Assembly (NCBI RefSeq): GCF_040790665.1
Contig: NZ_CP160849.1
Location: 1,116,001-1,180,000 of the forward strand
Length of the DNA stretch: 64,000 bases
Reading direction: 5' to 3'
DNA from: Sulfitobacter pontiacus
GTDB taxonomy: Bacteria; Pseudomonadota; Alphaproteobacteria; Rhodobacterales; Rhodobacteraceae
Shown here one piece after another: positions 26,998 through 35,469 of the stretch. The position numbers and the translations under genes are program-made. The notes beneath the pieces are model-generated. The model did no database searches and had not been told where the DNA came from. It saw only the letters and a program-made list of their open reading frames with translations. The number at the start of each line of letters is the position of its first letter. Position 1 is the first letter of the stretch.

Positions 26998-28458
26998 TTA
27001 AAGGATTTTGAACGCCGGATCAGACATCGCCGGACCCGCCTCTGCGACGGGCAGAGGACGACCGTTCACCGATTGCTTGATCCCGTGAATCCACTTTTTC
27101 GCGCGCTCATTCAACTGGAAAGACTTCGTCATCGACCGACCGCGGGTCACAAGGATGCCAATATCGGCCCCTTCATAGCGGTAATCCCCCGGTTGCAGGA
27201 TACGCAGGAAGAACGCCTCGTTCTCGGATTCCACGGCGCGACGGTGATAATCGAAACGGTCAAACACAACGCGGCCATCTTCCAGCATCTTGTAAATGCC
27301 TGTTTCGGGCGCTTCGGTGCAGATATCGACGCTGTCTTCGGTATGTTTGATCACCATCTGGCTCCAACCGTCGATCATCTCGGGGTCGGCCCAACGGTTG
27401 TTCAGCTCTTCTACATCCAGATTGAACTTCTTCTTGCTGAATTCCAGCAGGTGGAACAGGAACAAGGGCGCATCCGCATGGGCAAAGGCGGCGTGGTTCG
27501 TCATCGACGACGCGCCCGTGATGCGCGGGTTCAGCTCGCCCAGCCAGATGTCACCGGTCTTTTTGTCGATCAGGAAGTCGAGCTCGAAATAGCCGCGATA
27601 GCCTTCCTTGCGCAGCTGTTCGCCGAACTTATAGGTCAGCTCGCGCGCTTTCTGGCGGACCTTGGGCGGGAAGGCGGTCGACAGGATTTCATTGCCACAC
27701 CAGCCCCCGCGATAGGGCGTCAGATCCTTGAAACCGACCAATTCGGTCATCAAGGGGCCAACGATCGTGCCCTCCTTGGTGGCACAAGCCTCGATCGCGG
27801 AACCGCGGCAGTCGATCCGCTTCATGATCTTGATCTCGCCCTCGCCGACGATTTCGGATTCATGACGGCGGAAGTCTGCTTCGGACTTGATAAAGAACGT
27901 CGTGTGGCCACTGTCACCAAAGGCGGATTGCAGCACCAGATCGTGACCGATCCCGGCCTTCTCGCAGGTCTTCTTGAGGTCTTCGTAATCCTTGACCTCG
28001 GCCAGCACGTTCGGCACCGACGGCACACCGGCCTTGTTGCCGATCCGCACGGTTTCGATCTTGTTGTCCATCTTTTGGCGCAGCTTGGCCTTGGGGAACC
28101 AGACATCCGCCCCCAGCTCTTTCGACAGACGTTCGGTTTCCTCGTCGAACATCAGGAACACGAACTTGGGCTTGCCACCGCGCCGCTTGACGAAGTCGAT
28201 CACCTCTTTGTGCTGCAACAGATAGTTGTTGATGTCTTCGATGCTCTGGAATTCAGCGTGGGGCTGTTCCGAGGGGCAGAACACGTTGGGGTGCTTGCCG
28301 CCGTAGCAGTCGATGTAACAGATATACTTAAAGTTTTTCACCCACTCATCGAGACCAAGAAGGTTAAAGTTCGTGGCCGAGATAAAGTAAACAGGGTCTT
28401 CGTTACGGTGAAAGAACCGACGAATTTCCGAGATATTCTTGAGAACAGTCGTTGCCAT
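26998..28458 (-). CDS. ATP-grasp ligase (biotin-carboxylase-like)
   Basis: This 486-residue protein has an ATP-grasp core. RIGNKAGVPSVPNV and DLVLQSAFGDSGHTTFFIKSE correspond to the lid and P-loop region, followed by IMKRIDCRGSAIEACATKEGTIVG. YFELDFLIDKKTGDIWLGELNPRITGASSM carries the metal-binding Glu and Asn. Such enzymes form an acyl-phosphate and couple a carboxylate to an amine. It lacks the biotin-carboxylase partners BCCP and transcarboxylase, so that name should not be taken literally. It lies 23 bp downstream of the decarboxylase and 18 bp upstream of the C45 enzyme, so a role joining a carboxylate to the amine made by the decarboxylase is plausible. Confidence 0.78.
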   Translation of the reverse strand: MATTVLKNISEIRRFFHRNEDPVYFISATNFNLLGLDEWVKNFKYICYIDCYGGKHPNVFCPSEQPHAEFQSIEDINNYLLQHKEVIDFVKRRGGKPKFVFLMFDEETERLSKELGADVWFPKAKLRQKMDNKIETVRIGNKAGVPSVPNVLAEVKDYEDLKKTCEKAGIGHDLVLQSAFGDSGHTTFFIKSEADFRRHESEIVGEGEIKIMKRIDCRGSAIEACATKEGTIVGPLMTELVGFKDLTPYRGGWCGNEILSTAFPPKVRQKARELTYKFGEQLRKEGYRGYFELDFLIDKKTGDIWLGELNPRITGASSMTNHAAFAHADAPLFLFHLLEFSKKKFNLDVEELNNRWADPEMIDGWSQMVIKHTEDSVDICTEAPETGIYKMLEDGRVVFDRFDYHRRAVESENEAFFLRILQPGDYRYEGADIGILVTRGRSMTKSFQLNERAKKWIHGIKQSVNGRPLPVAEAGPAMSDPAFKIL

Positions 28459-28481
28459 GATATTTGGTCCTTTGCTTAATC

Positions 28482-31220
28482 TTAGTCAGGTGAAGACGAC
28501 AGGTTTTTCTTGCGCACCCGTTTCAGCGCCGCATCCGTAAAGACGCGCAGCCCCAGATCGGGGCGGTAACCGTGGATTTCGCTGACGTCCAAATTCCGCA
28601 TGAACGACAGGATTTCCTGGCTTACCACCTGTCCGGGGACGAGGATGGGAAAGCCGGGGGGATAGGGGATGATAAAGCTGGCGGACACGACCGTCTGGTT
28701 GGCGTCCATCGCCTCTTTCAGCGTGCCGTTCAGCTCCAGGTAATCGGTGTTCTTCTCGTCATAGGCGAGGAAAAACGCCGTGCGGATATCCCCTTCGGAG
28801 GTGACGTCGTCGTTGCGGAAGGCCTCGTGAAAGCGGCTGAAGTCCGGCAGCGGCGGGTAGTTCTCCATCAGGTTGGCGACGCGGTTGTCGAAAGACCGAC
28901 GCTCCATCTTGCTGGCGTCATCCAGACGGTCATCCAGCGATTTCGCGATCTCGACCAGCACCTCGATCAGATAGGCGACGCTGGACCGCGTGGTGCCGAT
29001 ATTGGTCATGAACAAGACCGTGTTGCGCGATGTCTTGTTGATCTGGATGCCGTATTTATCCATCAGAATATCGGTCTTGAACGTGTCACCGTCCCAGCCC
29101 GTCCCGCCGACCAGCAGCGTCACACGGCTGGCATCAAGGACGAACTGGTCTTTCTCCCAGCAGTCCCACATATCGGTCCAGCCCTGTTCCTGATGGTAAT
29201 AGCTGGTCACTCCGCTTTCGCGGTATTCCTCGGGGATCATGTCGCCCGCTGTCAGCACCTTGAAGTATTTGCTCAGCAGCGGGTGGTCGGCAATCGCACG
29301 ACGCATGGACAAAGCGGCCTCGATCTGGCGCTGCACGAATTCGAAGCCTTCAAGTTCCACCTGTCGTCGCCCCACATCAAGCGAGGCGATGATCTGGTAG
29401 TTCGGCGAGGTCGAGGTATGGGTCATATAGGCTTCGTGGAAGCTTTGTTCGACCTCGCCCTTAAAGTCCTGATCGTTCACGTGAATCATCGATCCCTGCC
29501 GCAGGGAGGTCAGCGTTTTATGGGTCGATTGCGTGGTATAGACCCGCACCCTCGAATCCGGCGCAGGGATCAACCGCGTGTTCAGCAGCGTCTCGTCGTC
29601 GGCATCCTTCAGTTCAGCCTGTTGCTTTTCATAGGCGATGCGGTGGTCGTCCGACTTGAACCGCGCGCGCAGCGTATTGGCCGCGTTCATGCCCGTACGC
29701 TGGCGATAGGTCGGGTTGAAACGGGCAAAAGCGAACCACGCCTCGTCCCACAGGAAGATGAGGTCAGGCTTGATCGCCAGACATTCCTCCATCACCCGTT
29801 CGACGTTATAGACCAGCCCGTCAAAGGTGCAGTTTGTCAGCAGCAACATGCGCACCTGATCCAGCTTGCCCGCAGCCTTGAGCGCCAGAAGCTGATGCTT
29901 GATCTCGCGCAGGGGCACGGCACCGTACATGGAATATTCATTCAGCGGGTAGCTATCAAGGTAGCACACCTGCGCCCCCGCCAGCACCATCCCGTAGTGG
30001 TGGGATTTGTGGCAATCGCGATCGACCAGCACGATGTCACCGGGGCGCACCAGAGCCTGCACCACGATCTTGTTGCAGGTCGAAGTGCCATTGGTGGCAA
30101 AGAACGTCTGCTTGGACCCGAAGGCGCGGCTGGCCAGTTCTTGCGCCTCTTTGATCGGCCCGTGTGGTTCAAGCAAGCTGTCCAGCCCGCCCGAGGTGGC
30201 AGAGGTTTCGGCCAAAAAGATGTTCGGCCCGTAGAACGCGCCCATGTCCTGAATCCAATGCGACCGCGTGATCGACTTGCCCCGGCTGATCGGCATCGCG
30301 TGGAAAACGCCCGTGGGCTGTTTGGAATATTCGACAAGCGCCGTGAAGAAAGGCGATTTGTTCCGCGCCTGCACCCCGCGCAGAATGTTCAGATGCAGCT
30401 CCATAAAGTCTTCTTGGTTATAAAAGACCCGACGGCAGATCCCCAGATCCAGACCCGCGATATCCTCGACCGACCGTTCGGTCACCAGATAGGCGTCGAG
30501 CTCGGGGCGAACCTTGGCGATCATGCGGCAAAGCTCGGGGCCGTAGTTCTCGGGCTGGAGCTTGTCGATCTCTTCTTGCCCGCCAGCACGCGCCAGATAC
30601 CGAACAAGGATCGTCTCGTCCATCTTGGACTTGAGCGTCAGCCCCGGGCGCACAACGATGGCCTGGATGTTGTGGTTGAACAGCACCGCGATCAGCGCGT
30701 CTTCGATGGATTTGACCACCACGGCTTCGTAGTGGAACGGGTCTTCGGGGCGGCGCATCCGGCTGACGTTGGATTTCAGCCAGCGCTCTTGCTGGTCGTT
30801 CACATCATCGACGATCAGCACCTCGAAATACGGTTTGGTCAGCGCCCGCGCCTCGGGAGAGAGCATCGCCTCGTCGTCATGTTCGTCGTGATCGATGCTG
30901 TCGCGTTCCAGCGGGATGGTGCGACGGCGATAGGCCCCTGTTGTCAGCGCCCGCGTGATGCGGTTCACCGCAAAGGCCATGTCGTCAAAGCTGTTGTTAT
31001 TCAGCATCCGCTGCAGGTGTTCGAACGCCGCCATGCCCGGAAAGGCCCAATAGGGTTCGATCAGCGACAGGGAGTCAAACAGCGCGGCGCATTTGCTGCG
31101 CAGGGCTTCGATTTCCTTGGCTGTGGTGGTGCGGGTCAGGCCGCTCGCCGCTTCACGCAGCGCGCTCCATCGGTCGGACCTCAGCTGAATTGCCGACGAA
31201 TAATCGTTCATAGAATGCAT
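28482..31220 (-). CDS. Enlarged Orn/Lys/Arg decarboxylase (PLP, fold type I)
   Basis: I chose the ATG at 31220 (912 residues), with GGAG 8 bp before it; ATGs at 31271 and 31211 are alternatives. An additional ~130-residue N-terminal helical region is followed by the receiver-like wing domain (EVLIVDDVNDQQERWL, residues ~133-195) and the PLP core: FFATNGTSTCNK, DRDCHKSHHYG, LIFLWDEAWFAF and STHKTL with the Schiff-base lysine near residue 568. E. coli homologues are about 715-755 residues, so this one is clearly longer. It should make cadaverine, putrescine or agmatine; the specificity cannot be read. It lies between the carbon-nitrogen hydrolase and ATP-grasp genes. Confidence 0.86.
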   Translation of the reverse strand: MHSMNDYSSAIQLRSDRWSALREAASGLTRTTTAKEIEALRSKCAALFDSLSLIEPYWAFPGMAAFEHLQRMLNNNSFDDMAFAVNRITRALTTGAYRRRTIPLERDSIDHDEHDDEAMLSPEARALTKPYFEVLIVDDVNDQQERWLKSNVSRMRRPEDPFHYEAVVVKSIEDALIAVLFNHNIQAIVVRPGLTLKSKMDETILVRYLARAGGQEEIDKLQPENYGPELCRMIAKVRPELDAYLVTERSVEDIAGLDLGICRRVFYNQEDFMELHLNILRGVQARNKSPFFTALVEYSKQPTGVFHAMPISRGKSITRSHWIQDMGAFYGPNIFLAETSATSGGLDSLLEPHGPIKEAQELASRAFGSKQTFFATNGTSTCNKIVVQALVRPGDIVLVDRDCHKSHHYGMVLAGAQVCYLDSYPLNEYSMYGAVPLREIKHQLLALKAAGKLDQVRMLLLTNCTFDGLVYNVERVMEECLAIKPDLIFLWDEAWFAFARFNPTYRQRTGMNAANTLRARFKSDDHRIAYEKQQAELKDADDETLLNTRLIPAPDSRVRVYTTQSTHKTLTSLRQGSMIHVNDQDFKGEVEQSFHEAYMTHTSTSPNYQIIASLDVGRRQVELEGFEFVQRQIEAALSMRRAIADHPLLSKYFKVLTAGDMIPEEYRESGVTSYYHQEQGWTDMWDCWEKDQFVLDASRVTLLVGGTGWDGDTFKTDILMDKYGIQINKTSRNTVLFMTNIGTTRSSVAYLIEVLVEIAKSLDDRLDDASKMERRSFDNRVANLMENYPPLPDFSRFHEAFRNDDVTSEGDIRTAFFLAYDEKNTDYLELNGTLKEAMDANQTVVSASFIIPYPPGFPILVPGQVVSQEILSFMRNLDVSEIHGYRPDLGLRVFTDAALKRVRKKNLSSSPD

Positions 31221-31303
31221 CAATCGTACTCCGCTTTGGGCGGTCGACTGCTGCATCCCGGTGTCCGGCACTTTTGAAAAGCGCCGGACCTGAACGCCGC
31301 AGC

Positions 31304-32410
31304 CTAGCCGCTAGATGTCGGCCCGCTGCCCGGCAAATCACCGGGCTTTACGGGTGGATTTGGTGTCGCTGCAGCCGGAGCCACAGGTGTTTCGGCAGGG
31401 GCCGTGATATTGGCAGTCCCCGCCGTTGGATTTGGTAGCGGTTCGGGGGCAAAGCCCGGCTGAACCGCTGGTGTCGTTGTTTCATGCCCTTTGAACACGG
31501 GCGCGTCCGGTACCCGCTGCGCGGGCACATCGACGTGCAGACCGGCGCGGGTCCCCTGATGGGGCACCTCAAGCGGGCCAAGCGTGTTCAGATAGGCGTC
31601 TGTCCCGCTGGAACGGTCATAGATCGAGAAGTCGGTAGACCGGTCGCGGAAGGATTTAAGCACCTGCCCCAGACCCTTCATGCCGGTTTCGCGCTGACGA
31701 CGCACCATCGACAGATCGACTTCGATCGGGAACATGTCTTCCTGACCGGCGGACTGGTGCAGGACCATTGACGTCGGATCGACAACCAGCGATTTACCGA
31801 CGCCGCCTGCGCCCAGACCGTTGACCGCAAAGACATAGCACTGGAACTGCGCCGCGGTCGCGCGGGCAATCGCCAGCTCTGCGTCGCGGTCGGTGGTGCC
31901 GGTCAGAACCGGTGTCAGCAGAACCTCGACGCCTTGGCTGGTCAACTGGCGCGTGGTTTCGGGGAACCACATGTCATAGCAGATCGACAAGCCGAAACGC
32001 CCGACTTCCGGCACGTCGAACACACAGAATTCGGTGCCCGCCGCGATGCCGGATTCATAGGGCCGGAACGGGAACATCTTGGCGTAGCGGCGGATGATCT
32101 CGCCCTCGGGGTTGATCACCACGGCGGTGTTGTACACGCGCCCGTCCTCGGGGTTCTTGAGGAACATGGAGCCGGGGATCAGCCAGACACGGTGCTTGCG
32201 TGCAGCGGCCTGAAACACCTCTAGCGTTTCATTCTCGGGGGGCAATGCAAACCGGTCAAGCGGGCCAAAGGGGGCCAGCTCGGAAAACAGGACCATCTGG
32301 GTCCAAGGAAAACGCGCCATCAGGATGTCCAGTCGTTGGATCATGCCATCGACGTTGGACTCCAGCGCGTTGACGTACATCTGCACGCCTGCAATCGCAA
32401 AAGGTGTCAT
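31304..32410 (-). CDS. Carbon-nitrogen hydrolase (nitrilase superfamily)
   Basis: This 368-residue protein has the complete catalytic triad: Glu44 (LFSELAPFGP), Lys111 (YAKMFPF) and Cys144 (GLSICYDMWFPET). It would hydrolyse an amide or carbamoyl-amine; N-carbamoylputrescine amidohydrolase belongs to this superfamily, but no agmatine deiminase is seen here. The C-terminal ~70 residues are rich in Pro, Ala and Thr and look disordered, which is unusual. It is the first gene of the operon, 83 bp before the decarboxylase. Its leader contains nested inverted repeats ending at the ribosome-binding site. Confidence 0.85.
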   Translation of the reverse strand: MTPFAIAGVQMYVNALESNVDGMIQRLDILMARFPWTQMVLFSELAPFGPLDRFALPPENETLEVFQAAARKHRVWLIPGSMFLKNPEDGRVYNTAVVINPEGEIIRRYAKMFPFRPYESGIAAGTEFCVFDVPEVGRFGLSICYDMWFPETTRQLTSQGVEVLLTPVLTGTTDRDAELAIARATAAQFQCYVFAVNGLGAGGVGKSLVVDPTSMVLHQSAGQEDMFPIEVDLSMVRRQRETGMKGLGQVLKSFRDRSTDFSIYDRSSGTDAYLNTLGPLEVPHQGTRAGLHVDVPAQRVPDAPVFKGHETTTPAVQPGFAPEPLPNPTAGTANITAPAETPVAPAAATPNPPVKPGDLPGSGPTSSG

Positions 32411-32412
32411 AA

Positions 32413-32481
32413 CTTGTCACTCCGTCCAAACGGGCGGAAGGGGCCGGAAATACTCCGCCCATACGCCCAAGGTGACAAGTC
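32413..32481 (-). promoter_or_regulatory. Structured 5' leader of the amine operon
   Basis: Nine-base arms at 32473-32481 and 32413-32421 (minus strand ACTTGTCAC / GTGACAAGT) close a 51-base interior that contains a second stem (GGGCGGA / TCCGCCC at 32455-32461 and 32433-32439). The GGAG of the carbon-nitrogen hydrolase abuts the outer stem, 3 bases before the ATG. This could be a cis-regulatory RNA or a DNA operator. It matches no riboswitch class that I recognise. Confidence 0.45.
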
Positions 32482-32577
32482 CATACTCCCATTGTTGGGA
32501 ATATTAAACACGTGACGTGATGGCGAACCCACCGTCATTTGCATGGCTTCTATGCGTAACATGCACAAACTAATTTG

Positions 32578-35346
32578 CTACACCACCGCTGCTTTGTGGG
32601 CCGCACGTGCATTGCGGCCCCGTTGCATGACGACCACGAGGGCCAGCAACAACAGCGCGGGGATAAACATCCAGTATTTACTTGGGGTTGCCACGGGTTT
32701 GAGCACGCGCAGCACCTCTTGGTCCCAATCCAGACCCGCCGATTGCGCGGCAGAGTTGTACAGAACGTCGTCGATGAACATCTGGTCGCCCTCGACACGC
32801 GTAATCACGCCGGCAGCCTCCAGCCGTTCTTCGCCCGTGGAGCCTTCGTTGATGGGCAGAAGGGCGACAAATTCGATCGGGTCACCCAGATCATTGATAC
32901 CCGCGACGCGCAGGCGCAGATCCTCCCCAAGCGGTGTGTCGGCCGCGGCCTGTACAATCTCGGCCGGTGCTTCTTCGGTGTAGGGCGGAAAGACCATATC
33001 CATCCAGAAACCGGGCCGGAACAGGGTAAAGGCGATCAGCAACAGGGCAATCGTCTCGTAGAAGCGGTTCCGCGCAAGGAACCAGCCCTGGGTCGCCGCT
33101 GCAAACAGCAGCATCGCAAAGGTCGCGACAATGAAGACGAATATACCCTGCACCATCGTCACATCAATCAACAGAAGTTCGGTGTTGAAGATGAACAGGA
33201 ACGGCAGGGCCGCCGTCCGCAAGCTGTAGAAGAACGCGACGACACCGGTCTTGATCGGATCCCCACCAGACACAGCCGCGGCGGCAAAGCTCGCCAGCCC
33301 GACCGGAGGCGTCACATCAGCCATGATGCCAAAGTAGAACACGAACAGGTGCACCGCGATCAGCGGCACGATCAGACCGTTCTGCTGCCCCAGTGTCACA
33401 ATGACGGGCGCCAGCAAGGCCGACACAACGATATAGTTCGCCGTCGTCGGCAGCCCCATCCCAAGGATCAGCGACAGGATCGCGGTCAGGAACAGGATCG
33501 CAAGGATATTGCCGCCCGACAGAACCTCGACCACATCGGCAAGCGCCGACCCAACGCCGGTCTGGCTGACAACGCCCACGATGATACCCGCAGTTGCCGT
33601 GGCGATACCGATACCGATCATGTTGCGCGCCCCGACGACCAAGCCATCGATCAGGTCACGCACCCCCGCGACCACATCATTGGCAAACTGGCTTTCGCCC
33701 CGGAAAATCGCCATCAGCGGACGCTGTGTCACGAGGATAAAGATCATATAGGTCGTGGCCCAGAACGCCGACAGGCCGGGTGACAGACGATCCACCATCA
33801 AGGCCCAGACCAGCACGACGATCGGCAGGATAAAGTGCAGGCCCGACCGCACCGTCGGACCGGGCAAGGGCAAACGTGTCACCGGCTCGTTCGGATCATC
33901 GAGCACCAGCGGCTCTTCTTTCGATCCGATGTACAGCAGACCGGCATAGACCGCGGTCAGCAACACAAAGATGATATAGCCTGCCGTCTCGGGGAAGGCA
34001 GGGCGCAGCCAGCCCATGCCATAGTAAACGGCAAAGCTCAGCGCACAGATGCAGGCGATGATAAAGGCGGACACCAGCAAGCGCTGCACAATCGGCTTGG
34101 GCGTATAGGGGCGTTCCAACCCGACCATACCGGCCTTCAGCGCTTCGAGGTGCACAATATACACCAGCGCGATGTAAGAGATCACCGCGGGCAGAAACGC
34201 GTGTTTCACCACATCGAAATAGGGGATGCCCACATATTCAACCATCAGGAAGGCCGCGGCCCCCATGACGGGCGGCATGATCTGACCGTTGACCGAAGAC
34301 GCAACCTCGACCGCGCCGGCCTTTTCAGAGCTGAACCCCACCTTTTTCATCAGTGGAATGGTAAATGTCCCCGTGGTCACGACGTTGGCGATGGAGGAGC
34401 CCGAGATCAGCCCCGTCATCGCAGAGGACACAACAGCAGCCTTCGCAGGCCCGCCTTTCATGTGGCCCATCATGCTGAAGGCGACCTGGATGAAATAGTT
34501 ACCGGCACCGGCCTTATCCAGCAGCGCGCCGAACAGGACGAAGAGGAATACGAAAGACGTCGACACACCAAGCGCGATGCCAAACACACCTTCGGTGGTG
34601 ATCCACTGATGGTTCACGATCTCAGAAAGCGAGTTACCCTTATGCGCGATGATATCCGGCATCATCGGGCCCAAGACGTTATAGACAAGGAAGACCGACG
34701 CAACGATCATCAGCGCAGGCCCAAGGGCGCGGCGCGTTGCCTCTAGCAGGATCATGATGCCGATCACGAAAACGACCGTATCTTGCATGTTCGGCGCACC
34801 GACACGGCCCGAGATCTCGCGATAATACACAAACAGATACAACGCAGCCGCCGCGCCAACCAGCGCCAGGGCCCATTCCCACAAGGGGATACGGTCTTTG
34901 GGCGATCCAAGCACGACACATGCGACAATGACGATGGCGACCAGCGGGATCCACCAGGTCGGCGTGCCGTCTTTGGCCGCGACCATGAACAGATAGGCCA
35001 GCACGACGGGCACGATAATCCCCAGCCCCAGTTGCACCTTGGTGCGCGCGGCGGGGAAGGCGGCGATGCCAAGGAAGATAGCAAAGGCCAGGTGGATTGA
35101 CCGGGCTTCGGTATCGTTAAAAACACCCCAGCCGAAAACAAATGGAAGCGGGGAGGCGATCCACAGCTGGAAAAGCGACCACGCCAGCGCGGTCAACGCC
35201 AGAAAGACGCCAACGCTTCCGGTCGCTGACCTGCCGCCCGTGTCCGAAGACGCGACAAGTTCGTCCAGTTCGCTTTGGCTCAGCCCGCCTTTTCCGGCGG
35301 CTTCGGCTTCTACAGCGGCGGCTTGGTGTTGATCGTTCTGTGACAT
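32578..35346 (-). CDS. TRAP transporter permease, fused small and large subunits (TAXI type)
   Basis: This 922-residue polytopic membrane protein combines the 4-TM small and 12-TM large permease of a TRAP transporter. The large-subunit motifs are visible: GALLDKAGAGNYFIQVAFSMMG, PAKAAVVSSAMTGLISGSSIANVVTTGTFTIPLMKKVGF and ILGMGLPTTANYIVVSALLAP. It drives sodium- or proton-coupled import of a substrate delivered by the TAXI binding protein encoded upstream. The soluble loop before the last TM helix (residues ~800-890) is unusually long. The ligand is unknown; glutamate and other dicarboxylates are known for TAXI systems. Confidence 0.93.
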   Translation of the reverse strand: MSQNDQHQAAAVEAEAAGKGGLSQSELDELVASSDTGGRSATGSVGVFLALTALAWSLFQLWIASPLPFVFGWGVFNDTEARSIHLAFAIFLGIAAFPAARTKVQLGLGIIVPVVLAYLFMVAAKDGTPTWWIPLVAIVIVACVVLGSPKDRIPLWEWALALVGAAAALYLFVYYREISGRVGAPNMQDTVVFVIGIMILLEATRRALGPALMIVASVFLVYNVLGPMMPDIIAHKGNSLSEIVNHQWITTEGVFGIALGVSTSFVFLFVLFGALLDKAGAGNYFIQVAFSMMGHMKGGPAKAAVVSSAMTGLISGSSIANVVTTGTFTIPLMKKVGFSSEKAGAVEVASSVNGQIMPPVMGAAAFLMVEYVGIPYFDVVKHAFLPAVISYIALVYIVHLEALKAGMVGLERPYTPKPIVQRLLVSAFIIACICALSFAVYYGMGWLRPAFPETAGYIIFVLLTAVYAGLLYIGSKEEPLVLDDPNEPVTRLPLPGPTVRSGLHFILPIVVLVWALMVDRLSPGLSAFWATTYMIFILVTQRPLMAIFRGESQFANDVVAGVRDLIDGLVVGARNMIGIGIATATAGIIVGVVSQTGVGSALADVVEVLSGGNILAILFLTAILSLILGMGLPTTANYIVVSALLAPVIVTLGQQNGLIVPLIAVHLFVFYFGIMADVTPPVGLASFAAAAVSGGDPIKTGVVAFFYSLRTAALPFLFIFNTELLLIDVTMVQGIFVFIVATFAMLLFAAATQGWFLARNRFYETIALLLIAFTLFRPGFWMDMVFPPYTEEAPAEIVQAAADTPLGEDLRLRVAGINDLGDPIEFVALLPINEGSTGEERLEAAGVITRVEGDQMFIDDVLYNSAAQSAGLDWDQEVLRVLKPVATPSKYWMFIPALLLLALVVVMQRGRNARAAHKAAVV

Positions 35347-35422
35347 CTTCGTCCCCTTGGTGGCCCCGTATCAGGACAGGTGCACGTTTATTGTCGGTCG
35401 ACTGCGGTCGTTGCCGCAGGAT

Positions 35423-35450
35423 GCGAACGCGAGGCTGTCCTCGCGTTCGC
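35423..35450 (-). repeat. Perfect hairpin between TAXI binding protein and permease genes
   Basis: GCGAACGCGAGG (35423-35434) and CCTCGCGTTCGC (35439-35450) form a 12-bp perfect stem with a 4-base loop and no U-tract. Such intercistronic hairpins often protect the mRNA of the abundant binding protein and lower expression of the permease. Confidence 0.65.
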
Positions 35451-35469
35451 GAATGGTCAAACGGCGGGC

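Noticed and set aside
26998-28458. Biotin carboxylase of an acyl-CoA carboxylase
   Set aside because: Only the ATP-grasp core is shared; no biotin carrier or transcarboxylase gene is nearby.
28572-31277. A 901-codon open frame antisense to the decarboxylase
   Set aside because: It mirrors the codon pattern of a high-GC gene whose protein has clear PLP motifs; it has no family sequence of its own.
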